Source: Streptomyces piniterrae
GTDB lineage: Bacteria > Actinomycetota > Actinomycetes > Streptomycetales > Streptomycetaceae
NCBI RefSeq assembly: GCF_005048155.1
Contig: NZ_SUMB01000005.1
Coordinates: 186,001 to 250,000 of the forward strand
DNA length: 64,000 nt
Direction: 5' to 3'
In this document: positions 57,225 through 64,000 of the stretch, one piece after another
Layout: each line of letters begins with the position of its first letter
Position numbering within the stretch: position 1 is the stretch's first letter
Position numbers and translations under genes: made by a program
Notes under the pieces: generated by a model
What the model was told of the DNA's origin: nothing
Databases searched by the model: none
What the model saw: only the letters and a program-made list of their open reading frames with translations

Positions 57225-58575
57225 AGGTGTCCGTACGGCGCCGCTCCAGCGTCTTGGTGACGTTCACGAAGCCGTCCTTGACGGCGACCAACTGGCCGCC
57301 CTGTACGGCCTGGTACGTCACCATTCCGTTGACTATGCGCGGGAAGTCCTGGACGGCGAGCATGTCGTCGTCGCGCCAGCGCAGCTTCGGGGTCAGCCCG
57401 CCGGTGTCGATGGCGCGGTCGCCGTGGTCCAGCGTCTCCTGGAGGGCGTGCGGGGTGATCTCCTCGACGCCCTCGTCGTCGAGCTGCCGGACCAGCGCCC
57501 GCAGCACCGTGTAGGCGATCCAGGTCGTCTGGACGCCCTGGTCGGCCGGGTCGATGCGGTTGTCGCCGAAGGCGAAGTCATTGATGACCTTGCGCATCGG
57601 CTCCCACCGGGCGTCGCTCGCGACCGGGTACCAGCCGGTGAGATACGCGCCTTCCAGCGGCCCGGAACCACCGCCCGTACGGTCCACCAGCGACTGGCTG
57701 ACGCTGCCGAGGACGGAGGCGATGTGCACCTTCGGGTTGTCCTCCTGGAGGCGCCGGAAGGAGTCGAAGAACGCGTCCGTGTGGTCGCCGAGCGAGGCGG
57801 TCACACAGGATCCGGCGGCCTTCCCGCCCTTGTCCGAGGTGCCGTAGACGGCCGGATCCGCGCCCACGCCGGTCAGGGCGCGGGTCACCTCGCCCGAGTA
57901 GTCGGTGCCGTCCTCGGGTGCCTTGATGTCCTGTGCCGGCTGACGGCTGCCGTTCTCCAGGCCGGAGTTGAGGAGCTCGGGCATCTGGTCGCCCTGGATG
58001 GTGTCGGGCCGCACCAGCGCGACGCGCGTGCAACTGCCCGCCAACTGGCGCCCGTTGCCGGCCAGGAGGGAGGCCTGGCCGCCGTTGACGGGGTAGGAGA
58101 GCGGGCTGGCGAACTCCTCGTCGGAGGCGCCGTATCCGCCGATGAAGGGGATCCCCTTGACCTCCAGGGGCGACATGAACGAGCGGCCGAACTGGCTGTA
58201 CGAGCCGACGACGGCGACCGCTCCCCGGTCCGCCGCACGCTGGGCGCACTGCGCGGCGGCCACCGAGTCGTTGCGGTCGTTGCAGGTGAGGACCCGCAGC
58301 GGGTGGCCGCTGAGGCCGCCCCGGGAGTTGACCCAGCGGGCGTACGCCTCCGCCATGGCCGGCATACCGGGCATATTGGTCGCCCGGGTGTCCTGGGGCG
58401 CCCAGGTCATCACCGTGATCGGGTCCTTCTCCCCGGAGTCCGCCGAGGCGCCCGGGAGGGAGCCGCAGGCGGCGAGTAACGACGTGGTGACGGCCGCGCA
58501 TGCCACCGCCGAGGCGAGGGCGACCGCGGGAGCACGGGAGAAGGAGCGCGGGGAGGAGCGTCGCCGTCCGGTCAT
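57223..58575 (-). CDS. ABC-type substrate-binding lipoprotein (branched-chain amino acid type fold)
   Basis: The 450-aa product has a lipoprotein signal (ASAVACAAVTTSLLAACGS; lipobox Cys near residue 36) and a Leu/Ile/Val-binding periplasmic fold: RVLTCNDRNDSVAAAQCAQRAADRGAVAVVGSYSQ, GIPFIGGYGASDEEFASPL and ARWEPMRKVINDFAFGDN. No permease or ATPase gene is near, so it may be an orphan receptor for a distant transporter or a signalling protein. ATG 58575 begins MTGRRRSSPRSF. Confidence 0.88.
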   Translation of the reverse strand: MTGRRRSSPRSFSRAPAVALASAVACAAVTTSLLAACGSLPGASADSGEKDPITVMTWAPQDTRATNMPGMPAMAEAYARWVNSRGGLSGHPLRVLTCNDRNDSVAAAQCAQRAADRGAVAVVGSYSQFGRSFMSPLEVKGIPFIGGYGASDEEFASPLSYPVNGGQASLLAGNGRQLAGSCTRVALVRPDTIQGDQMPELLNSGLENGSRQPAQDIKAPEDGTDYSGEVTRALTGVGADPAVYGTSDKGGKAAGSCVTASLGDHTDAFFDSFRRLQEDNPKVHIASVLGSVSQSLVDRTGGGSGPLEGAYLTGWYPVASDARWEPMRKVINDFAFGDNRIDPADQGVQTTWIAYTVLRALVRQLDDEGVEEITPHALQETLDHGDRAIDTGGLTPKLRWRDDDMLAVQDFPRIVNGMVTYQAVQGGQLVAVKDGFVNVTKTLERRRTDT

Positions 58576-58746
58576 GTTTCGGAAGCTTTCCGCCCCGCCC
58601 GGAACTTGTGAGTGACGTCGGCACAACGGATGGTGACGTAGAGGTGAACTCCAGGGGGCTGTGAGAGATCATCGGCGAGGAACGTACGATCGAATACTGT
58701 GCAAGGTTCGGAGAAGTCTTCCCGTCGCGGCCGCCGCTCGACCACC

Positions 58747-59205
58747 ATGGGCGGCATGCCACTCAACGACATGCCGTGGTGGCGCTGGCGCAGCAATGTG
58801 CGCTCCGCGCTGCACATGCTCTCCGACCCCGTCTTCCAGCACGAGACCTGGCTGACCGGCCGGCCCGGGTACGGAGACGTCACCGACGCCGTCTACCGGC
58901 TGGTCGAGGACACCTGGCTGGACAACTGGTCCGCCGACAAATACGTCGGGACGATCTTCCGGGACGCCCAGGAGGCGGCCCTGGTCGATGTCGCGGTGCT
59001 GCGGGTGCTGCGCATCATGCACCAGGTCGGCGCGGACGCCCCGGTCGCCGCGTACATGGAGCACCAGGGCTGGCCGGAGGCCGTCCAGGCGGCCCGGGAC
59101 GCGCATGTGCGGCTGGCGGCGGCGGACGGCGAGGACCCGGACGTCCCGCCGCGCTCCCTGGAGGTGCTCGCCATCATGACCGGCGGCCCGGATGCCTCGG
59201 CCTGA
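58747..59205 (+). CDS. SCO4402-family hypothetical protein
   Basis: The protein of about 152 aa starts MGGMPLNDMPWWRWRSNVRSALHMLSDPVFQHE and ends with RSLEVLAIMTGGPDASA, matching the family known from SCO4402 (from memory). The WWRWR start and the segment WLDNWSADKYVGTIFRDAQEAALVD are distinctive. No function is known. A GTG at 58699 is in frame and would add 16 basic residues; a clear Shine-Dalgarno exists for neither, so the family N-terminus was followed. It lies next to purU, as in S. coelicolor. Confidence 0.83.
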   Translation: MGGMPLNDMPWWRWRSNVRSALHMLSDPVFQHETWLTGRPGYGDVTDAVYRLVEDTWLDNWSADKYVGTIFRDAQEAALVDVAVLRVLRIMHQVGADAPVAAYMEHQGWPEAVQAARDAHVRLAAADGEDPDVPPRSLEVLAIMTGGPDASA

Positions 59206-59237
59206 CCATCCCCGCAGGTGTGGGACCCTATGAGGTC

Positions 59238-60146
59238 ATGAGCGAGTCGCAGCCCACCCAGCCCGGCCGGAACGATCGAATCAGCCCTGACGACCGGAAC
59301 GGTCAGTACGTCCTGACGCTGTCCTGCCCGGACAAAAAGGGCGTCGTGCACGCCGTCTCCAGTTACCTCTTCTTCACCGGCTGCAACATCGAGGACAGTC
59401 AGCAGTTCGGCGACCACGACACCGGGCTGTTCTTCATGCGGGTCCACTTCAGCGCGGAGCCCTCGATGAGCGCCGAGAAGCTGCGGGCCAGCTTCGCTGC
59501 GGTGGGCGACTCCTTCCACATGGACTGGCAGATCCACCGGGCCGACGAGAAGATGCGCGTCATCCTGATGGTGTCCAAGTTCGGGCACTGCCTCAACGAC
59601 CTGCTCTTCCGCTCGCGGATCGGCGCGCTGCCGATCGAGATCGCGGCCGTGGTCTCCAACCACACGGAGTTCTCCGAGCTGGTCGACTCCTACAACATTC
59701 CCTTCCACCACATTCCGGTCACCCGCGACACCAAGGCCCAGGCCGAGGCGCAGCTGCTGGAGCTGGTGCGCGCCGAGAACGTCGAGCTGGTGGTGCTCGC
59801 CCGCTATATGCAGGTGCTCTCCGACGATCTGTGCAAGGCGCTGTCCGGCCGGATCATCAACATCCACCACTCCTTCCTGCCGAGCTTCAAGGGCGCCAAG
59901 CCCTACCACCAGGCGCACGCCCGCGGTGTGAAGCTCATCGGCGCCACCGCGCACTACGTGACGGCGGATCTCGACGAGGGCCCGATCATCGAGCAGGAGG
60001 TCGAGCGCGTCGGCCATGAGGTCACGCCGGACCAGCTCGTGGCGATCGGCCGCGATGTGGAGTGCCAGGCCCTGGCCCGCGCCGTGAAGTGGCACAGCGA
60101 GCGCCGGGTGCTGCTGAACGGCAGCCGGACCGTCGTCTTCGCGTAG
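59238..60146 (+). CDS. purU: Formyltetrahydrofolate deformylase
   Basis: PurU hydrolyses 10-formyl-THF to THF and formate, balancing one-carbon units. The 302-aa product has an N-terminal ACT domain (YVLTLSCPDKKGVVHAVSSYLFFTGCNIEDSQQFGD) and the formyltransferase-like catalytic domain: RVILMVSKFGHCLNDLL, VSNHTEFSELVDSY, IINIHHSFLPSFKGAKPYHQAH (catalytic Asn/His) and GATAHYVTADLDEGPIIEQ (catalytic Asp). ATG 59238 follows TGAGG. Length is standard. Confidence 0.96.
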   Translation: MSESQPTQPGRNDRISPDDRNGQYVLTLSCPDKKGVVHAVSSYLFFTGCNIEDSQQFGDHDTGLFFMRVHFSAEPSMSAEKLRASFAAVGDSFHMDWQIHRADEKMRVILMVSKFGHCLNDLLFRSRIGALPIEIAAVVSNHTEFSELVDSYNIPFHHIPVTRDTKAQAEAQLLELVRAENVELVVLARYMQVLSDDLCKALSGRIINIHHSFLPSFKGAKPYHQAHARGVKLIGATAHYVTADLDEGPIIEQEVERVGHEVTPDQLVAIGRDVECQALARAVKWHSERRVLLNGSRTVVFA

Positions 60147-60159
60147 GCCGTAGGGCGCC

Positions 60160-60189
60160 GCCGCGGGGAGCTCTACGGCCCCCCGCGGC
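60160..60189. terminator. Terminator between purU and the anti-sigma gene
   Basis: GCCGCGGGG (60160-60168) pairs with CCCCGCGGC (60181-60189) around 12 bases. The two flanking genes converge here. Confidence 0.65.
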
Positions 60190-60195
60190 CGCCGT

Positions 60196-61530
60196 TCACA
60201 GGCGGGACAGCGACGCGGTCGCGAAGAGGACATCGCGGATCGCGTCGCGTTCGCCGTTCTGGCCGGCGGCGGCCTCCTCCGGGGAGACATGACCCGCCGC
60301 GAGCTGGCAGAACTCTGCGCTGTCCAGGGCGATATGCGCGACCGTGCGTTCCGGTGAACCGAGCGCGGCCGGCGAGTCCAGGGCTATGTACCAGTGGCCG
60401 CCGCCGCTGCCCTCGACCTCCAGATGGAGCGTGCGGCCCGGGGCGCCCGCCTCCACCAGGCGCCGCGCCGGGCTCGCGAGTCCGGCCCGCCGGCGGTCGG
60501 CCAGCGCGACCGGCAGCAGCCGGGCGGCGAGATCGACGAGCTGATGGAGATGCGCGGCGGCCGGCGGCTCGTACGGATAGTCCACCGCGTCCGCGATGTC
60601 GCCGGCGTGCACCCAGCACTCGAAGGCGCGGTCCAGGAACGAATCGCACAGCGGGAGTCTGAACCCGCCGTACGGGACGGAGAGTTCGCCGACGCTGCCG
60701 CCCGCGAACGAGACGGTCCTTATCAGGGCGTGGCTCTGGTCGCGCCACGGGCCGTGCGTGGCGAGCGGGCTGGGCTCCTCGCCCGCCGTCCGCCAGTACG
60801 TCTCCGTCCGTGTGGTGGGGCCGGGGGTGCCCGGCGGGACGTCGCCGCCCAGCGGGTCGGGCAGGCCCAGTGCCGTCGCGACCATGCCGTCCACCGTCAT
60901 CAGATGCCCGATGACGCCGGCCACGGTGGTCTCCCGCTCGACCGGGCGCTCACCCTGGAACCAGCGCAGCCGCACCGGGGCGCGCCACTCCGCCTCGCCC
61001 ATGTCGCGCAGCAGCGCGTCGAGTTTGGCGGCCTCCGCGTCGTACGGCGTGGCCCACTCCGGGACGGGGATCCGGGCAGGGCGGCGGACCAGGCAGTTCT
61101 CCAGGACACGCGAGCGCAGCAGCGGATCGAGGTCCAGGCTGTCGGCGGGATGCAGCAGGCCGACGGCGTCCCGCAGCCGCAGCGCCTCGTCCGCGCAGGA
61201 GGCGCAGTCCGTGAGATGCGCCTCGACGGCGGCGGTCTCCTCGGGGGAGCAGGCGGCCAGCGCCCAGGCGCCGAGCAGCGACTTGAGGACCTTGTGCGGC
61301 GGGGGAGGCGGGGCGGGAGCGGCCGGGGACGCCGGGACCGGGCGGACGGCCGGTGCGGCGGAGTGCCCGGAGGCGGGCTCGGGTCCGCCGTCCTCCAGGT
61401 CGCTCGTGGGCGGGGGAGGGTCCGGCAGCGGGCCGTGGTCCTCGGCGGCGGCGCGCGGTGACGGTATGCGCGGCCGTTCACCGGGCCCGCCGGGCGCTCC
61501 GCGGTCGTCGAACTCGTCCGGGCCGTTCAC
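60196..61530 (-). CDS. ZAS-type anti-sigma factor fused to a mycothiol-isomerase-like domain
   Basis: The 444-aa protein has a disordered Pro-rich start, a zinc anti-sigma motif VEAHLTDCASCADEALRL (H-x3-C-x2-C, about residues 105-115), and a C-terminal maleylpyruvate-isomerase/DinB-like domain (GVIGHLMTVDGMVATAL, LDRAFECWVHAGDIADAV with metal His, and LDSAEFCQLAAGHVSPEE). The ZAS part should bind and inhibit the ECF sigma factor encoded just upstream, perhaps with zinc or thiol sensing. There is no membrane helix, so it is a cytoplasmic sensor. The GTG start overlaps the sigma stop (GTGA). Confidence 0.87.
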   Translation of the reverse strand: MNGPDEFDDRGAPGGPGERPRIPSPRAAAEDHGPLPDPPPPTSDLEDGGPEPASGHSAAPAVRPVPASPAAPAPPPPPHKVLKSLLGAWALAACSPEETAAVEAHLTDCASCADEALRLRDAVGLLHPADSLDLDPLLRSRVLENCLVRRPARIPVPEWATPYDAEAAKLDALLRDMGEAEWRAPVRLRWFQGERPVERETTVAGVIGHLMTVDGMVATALGLPDPLGGDVPPGTPGPTTRTETYWRTAGEEPSPLATHGPWRDQSHALIRTVSFAGGSVGELSVPYGGFRLPLCDSFLDRAFECWVHAGDIADAVDYPYEPPAAAHLHQLVDLAARLLPVALADRRRAGLASPARRLVEAGAPGRTLHLEVEGSGGGHWYIALDSPAALGSPERTVAHIALDSAEFCQLAAGHVSPEEAAAGQNGERDAIRDVLFATASLSRL

Positions 61531-62117
61531 AGCGACCTTCCACGGGCCGTGGGCGCGGAAGGCGGCAGCGCCGGGTGGTTGTGGGCGGTGGACAGCAGCT
61601 GGAGGCCCAGGCGGAGCCGGCGCCGGGCCTCGTCCTCCGTGACACCGAGTTCGGCGGCCGTCTGGCGGTAGTCCCGCCGCTGGAAGTACGCCAGCTCCAG
61701 GGCGTCGCGCAGCGGCGCGGGCATGGACGTGACGATGTAGTCGGCGCGGGCCGCGGTCGACGCCTCATGGATCTTCTGCTCCAGCTCGGCCGGCTCGGGG
61801 GCGCCCGGACCGCAGTCGCGGGCCGACGCGGCCTCGGTCTGGCGCAGCCGCCGGACGGCCTGGTGGCGGGTGACGGCCGCCACCCAGGAGCGCAGCGAGC
61901 CCTGCTTGGGGTCGTAGGAATCCGGGTGCTCCCAGATGTAGCCGAACACCTCGCGGGTGGTGCGGTCGGCGGCGTCCTCGTCGTCCAGGACACGGTGGGC
62001 GAGGCTGTGCACGAGCGAGGCGAAACGGTCGTAGAGCTCGCCGAGCGCGGCTGCTTCGCCGCGGGCGAGCCGCTGCTGCATCCGCCTGTCCCAGCGCGGT
62101 GGTGCGTCGTTTCCCAT
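61527..62117 (-). CDS. ECF RNA polymerase sigma factor
   Basis: The 196-aa product has sigma-2 (AALGELYDRFASLVHSLAHRVLDDEDAADRTTREVFGYIWEHPDSYD, then GSLRSWVAAVTRHQAVRRLR) and sigma-4 (MPAPLRDALELAYFQRRDYRQTAAELGVTEDEARRRLRLGLQLL). It is co-transcribed with the anti-sigma gene (4-base overlap). ATG 62117 follows AGGGG. From memory it corresponds to SCO4409 in S. coelicolor. Its promoter consensus is not visible here. Confidence 0.92.
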   Translation of the reverse strand: MGNDAPPRWDRRMQQRLARGEAAALGELYDRFASLVHSLAHRVLDDEDAADRTTREVFGYIWEHPDSYDPKQGSLRSWVAAVTRHQAVRRLRQTEAASARDCGPGAPEPAELEQKIHEASTAARADYIVTSMPAPLRDALELAYFQRRDYRQTAAELGVTEDEARRRLRLGLQLLSTAHNHPALPPSAPTARGRSL

Positions 62118-62647
62118 CGGACCCCTATTCCTGTCCGTCGCCGCCGTACTCACACCTCTGCCGACCACCCGGTCCCCGCCGGCGCCTCCTTCTCGGCCTG
62201 CCCGGTTTTCCCGGCCTTCCCGGACCTCCCGGCCTTCTCGCGTCCCTCGCCCCTCTCAGAGCTCTCTGGGAGACCCTCTCGGAGCGGGCCGTTCAATCGA
62301 ATGTAATGGGCGGGTCGGACATCGCACGTCCCTTTGCGGCAAACCGAACCCTCAGGGGGATGCGGATGGTAAAAGCCTCCTCACTTTCTGCTGATGTCGC
62401 CGGATCGAAGTGGATCACTGCGGGATCGTTCGTGGCTGTATCGGCCGATGTGTTATCCGTGTGTGACCGGACGCCGAGGGGGACGCCGCGCCGTGCGGGG
62501 CATAGCCTTGGAGGAGAACGGCCCGTTGCACCAAGGATTCGGAAGAGTTTCAGGGGTCCTAGGCCGGGCAGTCGACCGGGGGAAGGATGCGTTCCGCATG
62601 CAATCGGGGCGCGTTCCGTCCGAAAGCGAGCGAAAGGCTTCGAGCGC
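62118..62647. other. Divergent intergenic region with 9-bp repeats
   Basis: TTCCCGGCC (62208-62216), TTCCCGGAC (62217-62225) and CTCCCGGCC (62226-62234) are tandem units. A G/C-poorer stretch with GGTAAAAGCC and TGTTATCCG (62370-62460) probably holds the STAS gene promoter. The frame upstream of the STAS gene stays open but is not family sequence. No other gene is supported. Confidence 0.5.
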
Positions 62648-63022
62648 GTGTCGTTGAAGGTGGCAGAGGACGAGCAGGGCCGTTGGGCCGTCTTGCAGGT
62701 TTCCGGCGAAATGGACCTGGTCACGTCGCCCGCGGTGCGCCAGCATGTGCACGACGCGGTGGCGGACGGCCGGCGAAGCCTGGTGCTCGACCTCTCCCAG
62801 GTCCGGTTCTGCGACTCCAGCGGCGTCGGCGTACTGATCGCCGCCCGCCGGCTGATGCGCTCCTGCCAGGGCCGGCTCCGGCTGATCCTCCCCGCACAGG
62901 GCGCCGTTGACGGTTCGCACGTCAACCGTGTGCTGGCGGCGCTCGGCGTCCGCCGGCTCTTCGAGGTCTACCCGGACCTGCACACCGCCGTCGACGAAAC
63001 GGCCCCACCCCTCTCCGCCTGA
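62648..63022 (+). CDS. STAS-domain anti-sigma factor antagonist
   Basis: The 124-aa product has the STAS fold with VLQVSGEMDLVTSPAVRQHV and LVLDLSQVRFCDSSGVGVLIAARRLM, where the Ser of DSSGVG is the site normally phosphorylated by an RsbW-like kinase. It starts at GTG 62648 (VSLKVAEDEQG) with AAAGG about 10 bases upstream. Unphosphorylated protein would free a sigma factor from its ATPase-type anti-sigma partner. The neighbouring anti-sigma is of ZAS type, so the partner is likely elsewhere. Confidence 0.92.
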   Translation: MSLKVAEDEQGRWAVLQVSGEMDLVTSPAVRQHVHDAVADGRRSLVLDLSQVRFCDSSGVGVLIAARRLMRSCQGRLRLILPAQGAVDGSHVNRVLAALGVRRLFEVYPDLHTAVDETAPPLSA

Positions 63023-63076
63023 CGGCGCGCCGACCGCCGCACCCGCGCAGGCCGGCTGCCGCGCGCGGCCCCGGCG

Positions 63077-63148
63077 GGCTGCCCGCACCCCGCCCCGGCC
63101 GGCTGCCTGCACCCCGCCCCGGCCTGCTGCCTGCACCCCGCCCCGGCC
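63077..63148. repeat. Three tandem 24-bp repeats
   Basis: Units of GGCTGCCTGCACCCCGCCCC plus GGCC lie at 63077-63100, 63101-63124 and 63125-63148, with one or two mismatches each. They sit between the convergent STAS and kinase genes. Confidence 0.8.
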
Positions 63149-63155
63149 GCCCGGC

Positions 63156-64000
63156 TCAGCCCGCCCCGTACGGGAATTCCGCGCGTACGACGAAGCCGCC
63201 GTCGGACGTGTGACGCGCCTCCAGCGTCCCGCCGAGGCTCTGGGCGCGCTCGCGCAGCCCCACCAGACCATGGCCGCCCCCGGGAAGCGCGGGGACCGTC
63301 GCCGTCGCGTCCGGCGGCCCGTTGCGGATCTCCACCCGCAGCCCCTCGCCCGCCCGGCCGCCGCCCGCCGAGTCCGCCCCGTCCGCCTCCTCCGCCTCGT
63401 CTCCTCCGTCCGTGCGGACGGTGTCCACCGGGTTGACGCGGACCCGGACCCGCGCTCCCGGTGCGTGCTTGCGGACGTTGGTGAGCGCCTCCTGGACCGT
63501 ACGGAAGGCCGCCCGCTCCACCGTCTTGGCGCCACTCGCACCGCCCACCACACCGCTCTCGTACGTCACATCCAGCGCACTGAGCTCGATCAGCCGCGGC
63601 AGCTCGTCCAGATCGGGCTGCGGCGCGAGATCGCGGTCCTGCTGGGTGTCGCCCCCGTCCGCCCGCAGCACACCGACCATGTGCCGCAGCTCCTCCAGTG
63701 TCCGCACGGACAGTTCGCGGATCGTCGTGGCGCCCGCCCTGGCCGCCGCGTCCTCCGTGGCCAGCTGCACCGCCCCCGCCTGGAGGCTGATCAGGCTCAC
63801 CTGGTGGGCGACCACATCGTGCATCTCCCGGGCGAGCCGGGCGCGTTCGGTGGTCTTGACCCGGTCCGCCAGCAGCCGGTCCTCGCGGCGCAGGCTGCGG
63901 GTCAGGTCCTCGACGCGCACGGCGAGCTCCCGGCGGGTGCGCACCAGGAGACCCAGGGCGATCGGCGCGGCCGACGTGACGCAGGCGTCGATCAGCACCA
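63156..64000 (-). CDS. Sensor histidine kinase (NarL-type two-component), N-terminus cut by window edge
   Basis: At least 280 aa of the C-terminal part are visible. The dimerisation box ERARLAREMHDVVAHQVSLISLQAGA carries the phospho-His, and the HATPase_c part has FRTVQEALTNVRKHAPGA (N-box) and GGGHGLVGLRERAQSLGGTLE (G-box). An inserted loop rich in Asp, Glu and Ala (GGDEAEEADGADSAGGG) separates them. This is the HisKA_3 family, which pairs with NarL-type response regulators. The membrane part and the start lie right of base 64000. Confidence 0.93.
   Translation of the reverse strand, partial: VLIDACVTSAAPIALGLLVRTRRELAVRVEDLTRSLRREDRLLADRVKTTERARLAREMHDVVAHQVSLISLQAGAVQLATEDAAARAGATTIRELSVRTLEELRHMVGVLRADGGDTQQDRDLAPQPDLDELPRLIELSALDVTYESGVVGGASGAKTVERAAFRTVQEALTNVRKHAPGARVRVRVNPVDTVRTDGGDEAEEADGADSAGGGRAGEGLRVEIRNGPPDATATVPALPGGGHGLVGLRERAQSLGGTLEARHTSDGGFVVRAEFPYGAG

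Noticed and set aside
62099..62647. Long N-terminal extension of the STAS protein
   Set aside because: STAS homology begins at GTG 62648; the extension is low-complexity promoter DNA.
1..64000. CRISPR array, tRNA or rRNA genes, prophage
   Set aside because: No spaced palindromic repeats, cloverleaf-like sequences, rRNA segments or phage structural genes were recognised by eye.

Overview
The window is high-GC actinobacterial DNA and almost certainly from a Streptomyces chromosome. Supporting signs are the strong G/C third-position bias, many GTG starts, rare TTA (bldA) codons found in only two intact genes, and families typical of the genus (DUF397, DUF5753, DUF6879, WhiJ/AbaA-like modules, DmdR/DesR-type DtxR regulator, NsdA-like TPR regulator). 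From memory, and not checked here, the order serC ... acyl-CoA carboxylase operon ... pdxH/citA ... SIS protein ... DmdR1 ... SCO4402-like ... purU ... sigma/anti-sigma/STAS follows the S. coelicolor SCO4366-SCO4410 core, with accessory DNA inserted.

Region by region: 1-10 kb holds an SGNH hydrolase (cut by the left edge), a secreted propeller protein, an F420-type flavin-split-barrel protein, serC with a strong terminator, a WYL regulator divergent from an FAD oxidoreductase, and a 988-aa FAD/Fe-S oxidase. 10.1-17.5 kb is a mosaic accessory island of WhiJ/AbaA-like parts: XRE-DUF5753 regulators, a DUF5753 protein without its HTH, DUF397, DUF6879, an anti-sigma-like ATPase and several small proteins. 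It is littered with remnants (ATPase C-terminus, DUF5753 fragment, truncated XRE N-terminus). This is the most unusual part of the window. 17.5-24 kb carries a DUF2268 metalloprotease, a secreted ricin-type lectin, a LysR/EamA divergent pair, a P450 with repeated GATACGC motifs upstream, and a small secreted protein.

24.2-34.5 kb is a same-strand catabolic operon: TIGR03084 protein, AtuA-like DUF1446 protein, acyl-CoA carboxylase beta and alpha, acyl-CoA dehydrogenase, enoyl-CoA hydratase, TetR. Several cistrons overlap by 4 bp. A solitary TnpB element lies between the dehydrogenase and hydratase genes. The logic fits breakdown of a branched acyl-CoA (leucine or isoprenoid type): dehydrogenation, biotin-dependent carboxylation and hydration under TetR control.

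34.6-48 kb carries citrate synthase 2 divergent from pdxH, a PAS/GAF sensor, a SIS phosphosugar protein, the DtxR-family iron regulator, an alpha/beta hydrolase with Ala in place of the nucleophile Ser and a TTA codon, a Ser/Thr kinase with an extracytoplasmic PQQ-type propeller, and two related membrane proteins sharing a C-x3-PLHG...CxxC signature. 48-64 kb carries a DHA2 efflux pump, an ABC exporter, a small prim-pol protein, an NsdA-like regulator, a Pro/Gln-rich membrane protein, a periplasmic-binding lipoprotein, an SCO4402-family protein, purU, an ECF sigma/ZAS anti-sigma pair divergent from a STAS antagonist, and a histidine kinase cut by the right edge. No rRNA, tRNA or CRISPR array was seen.
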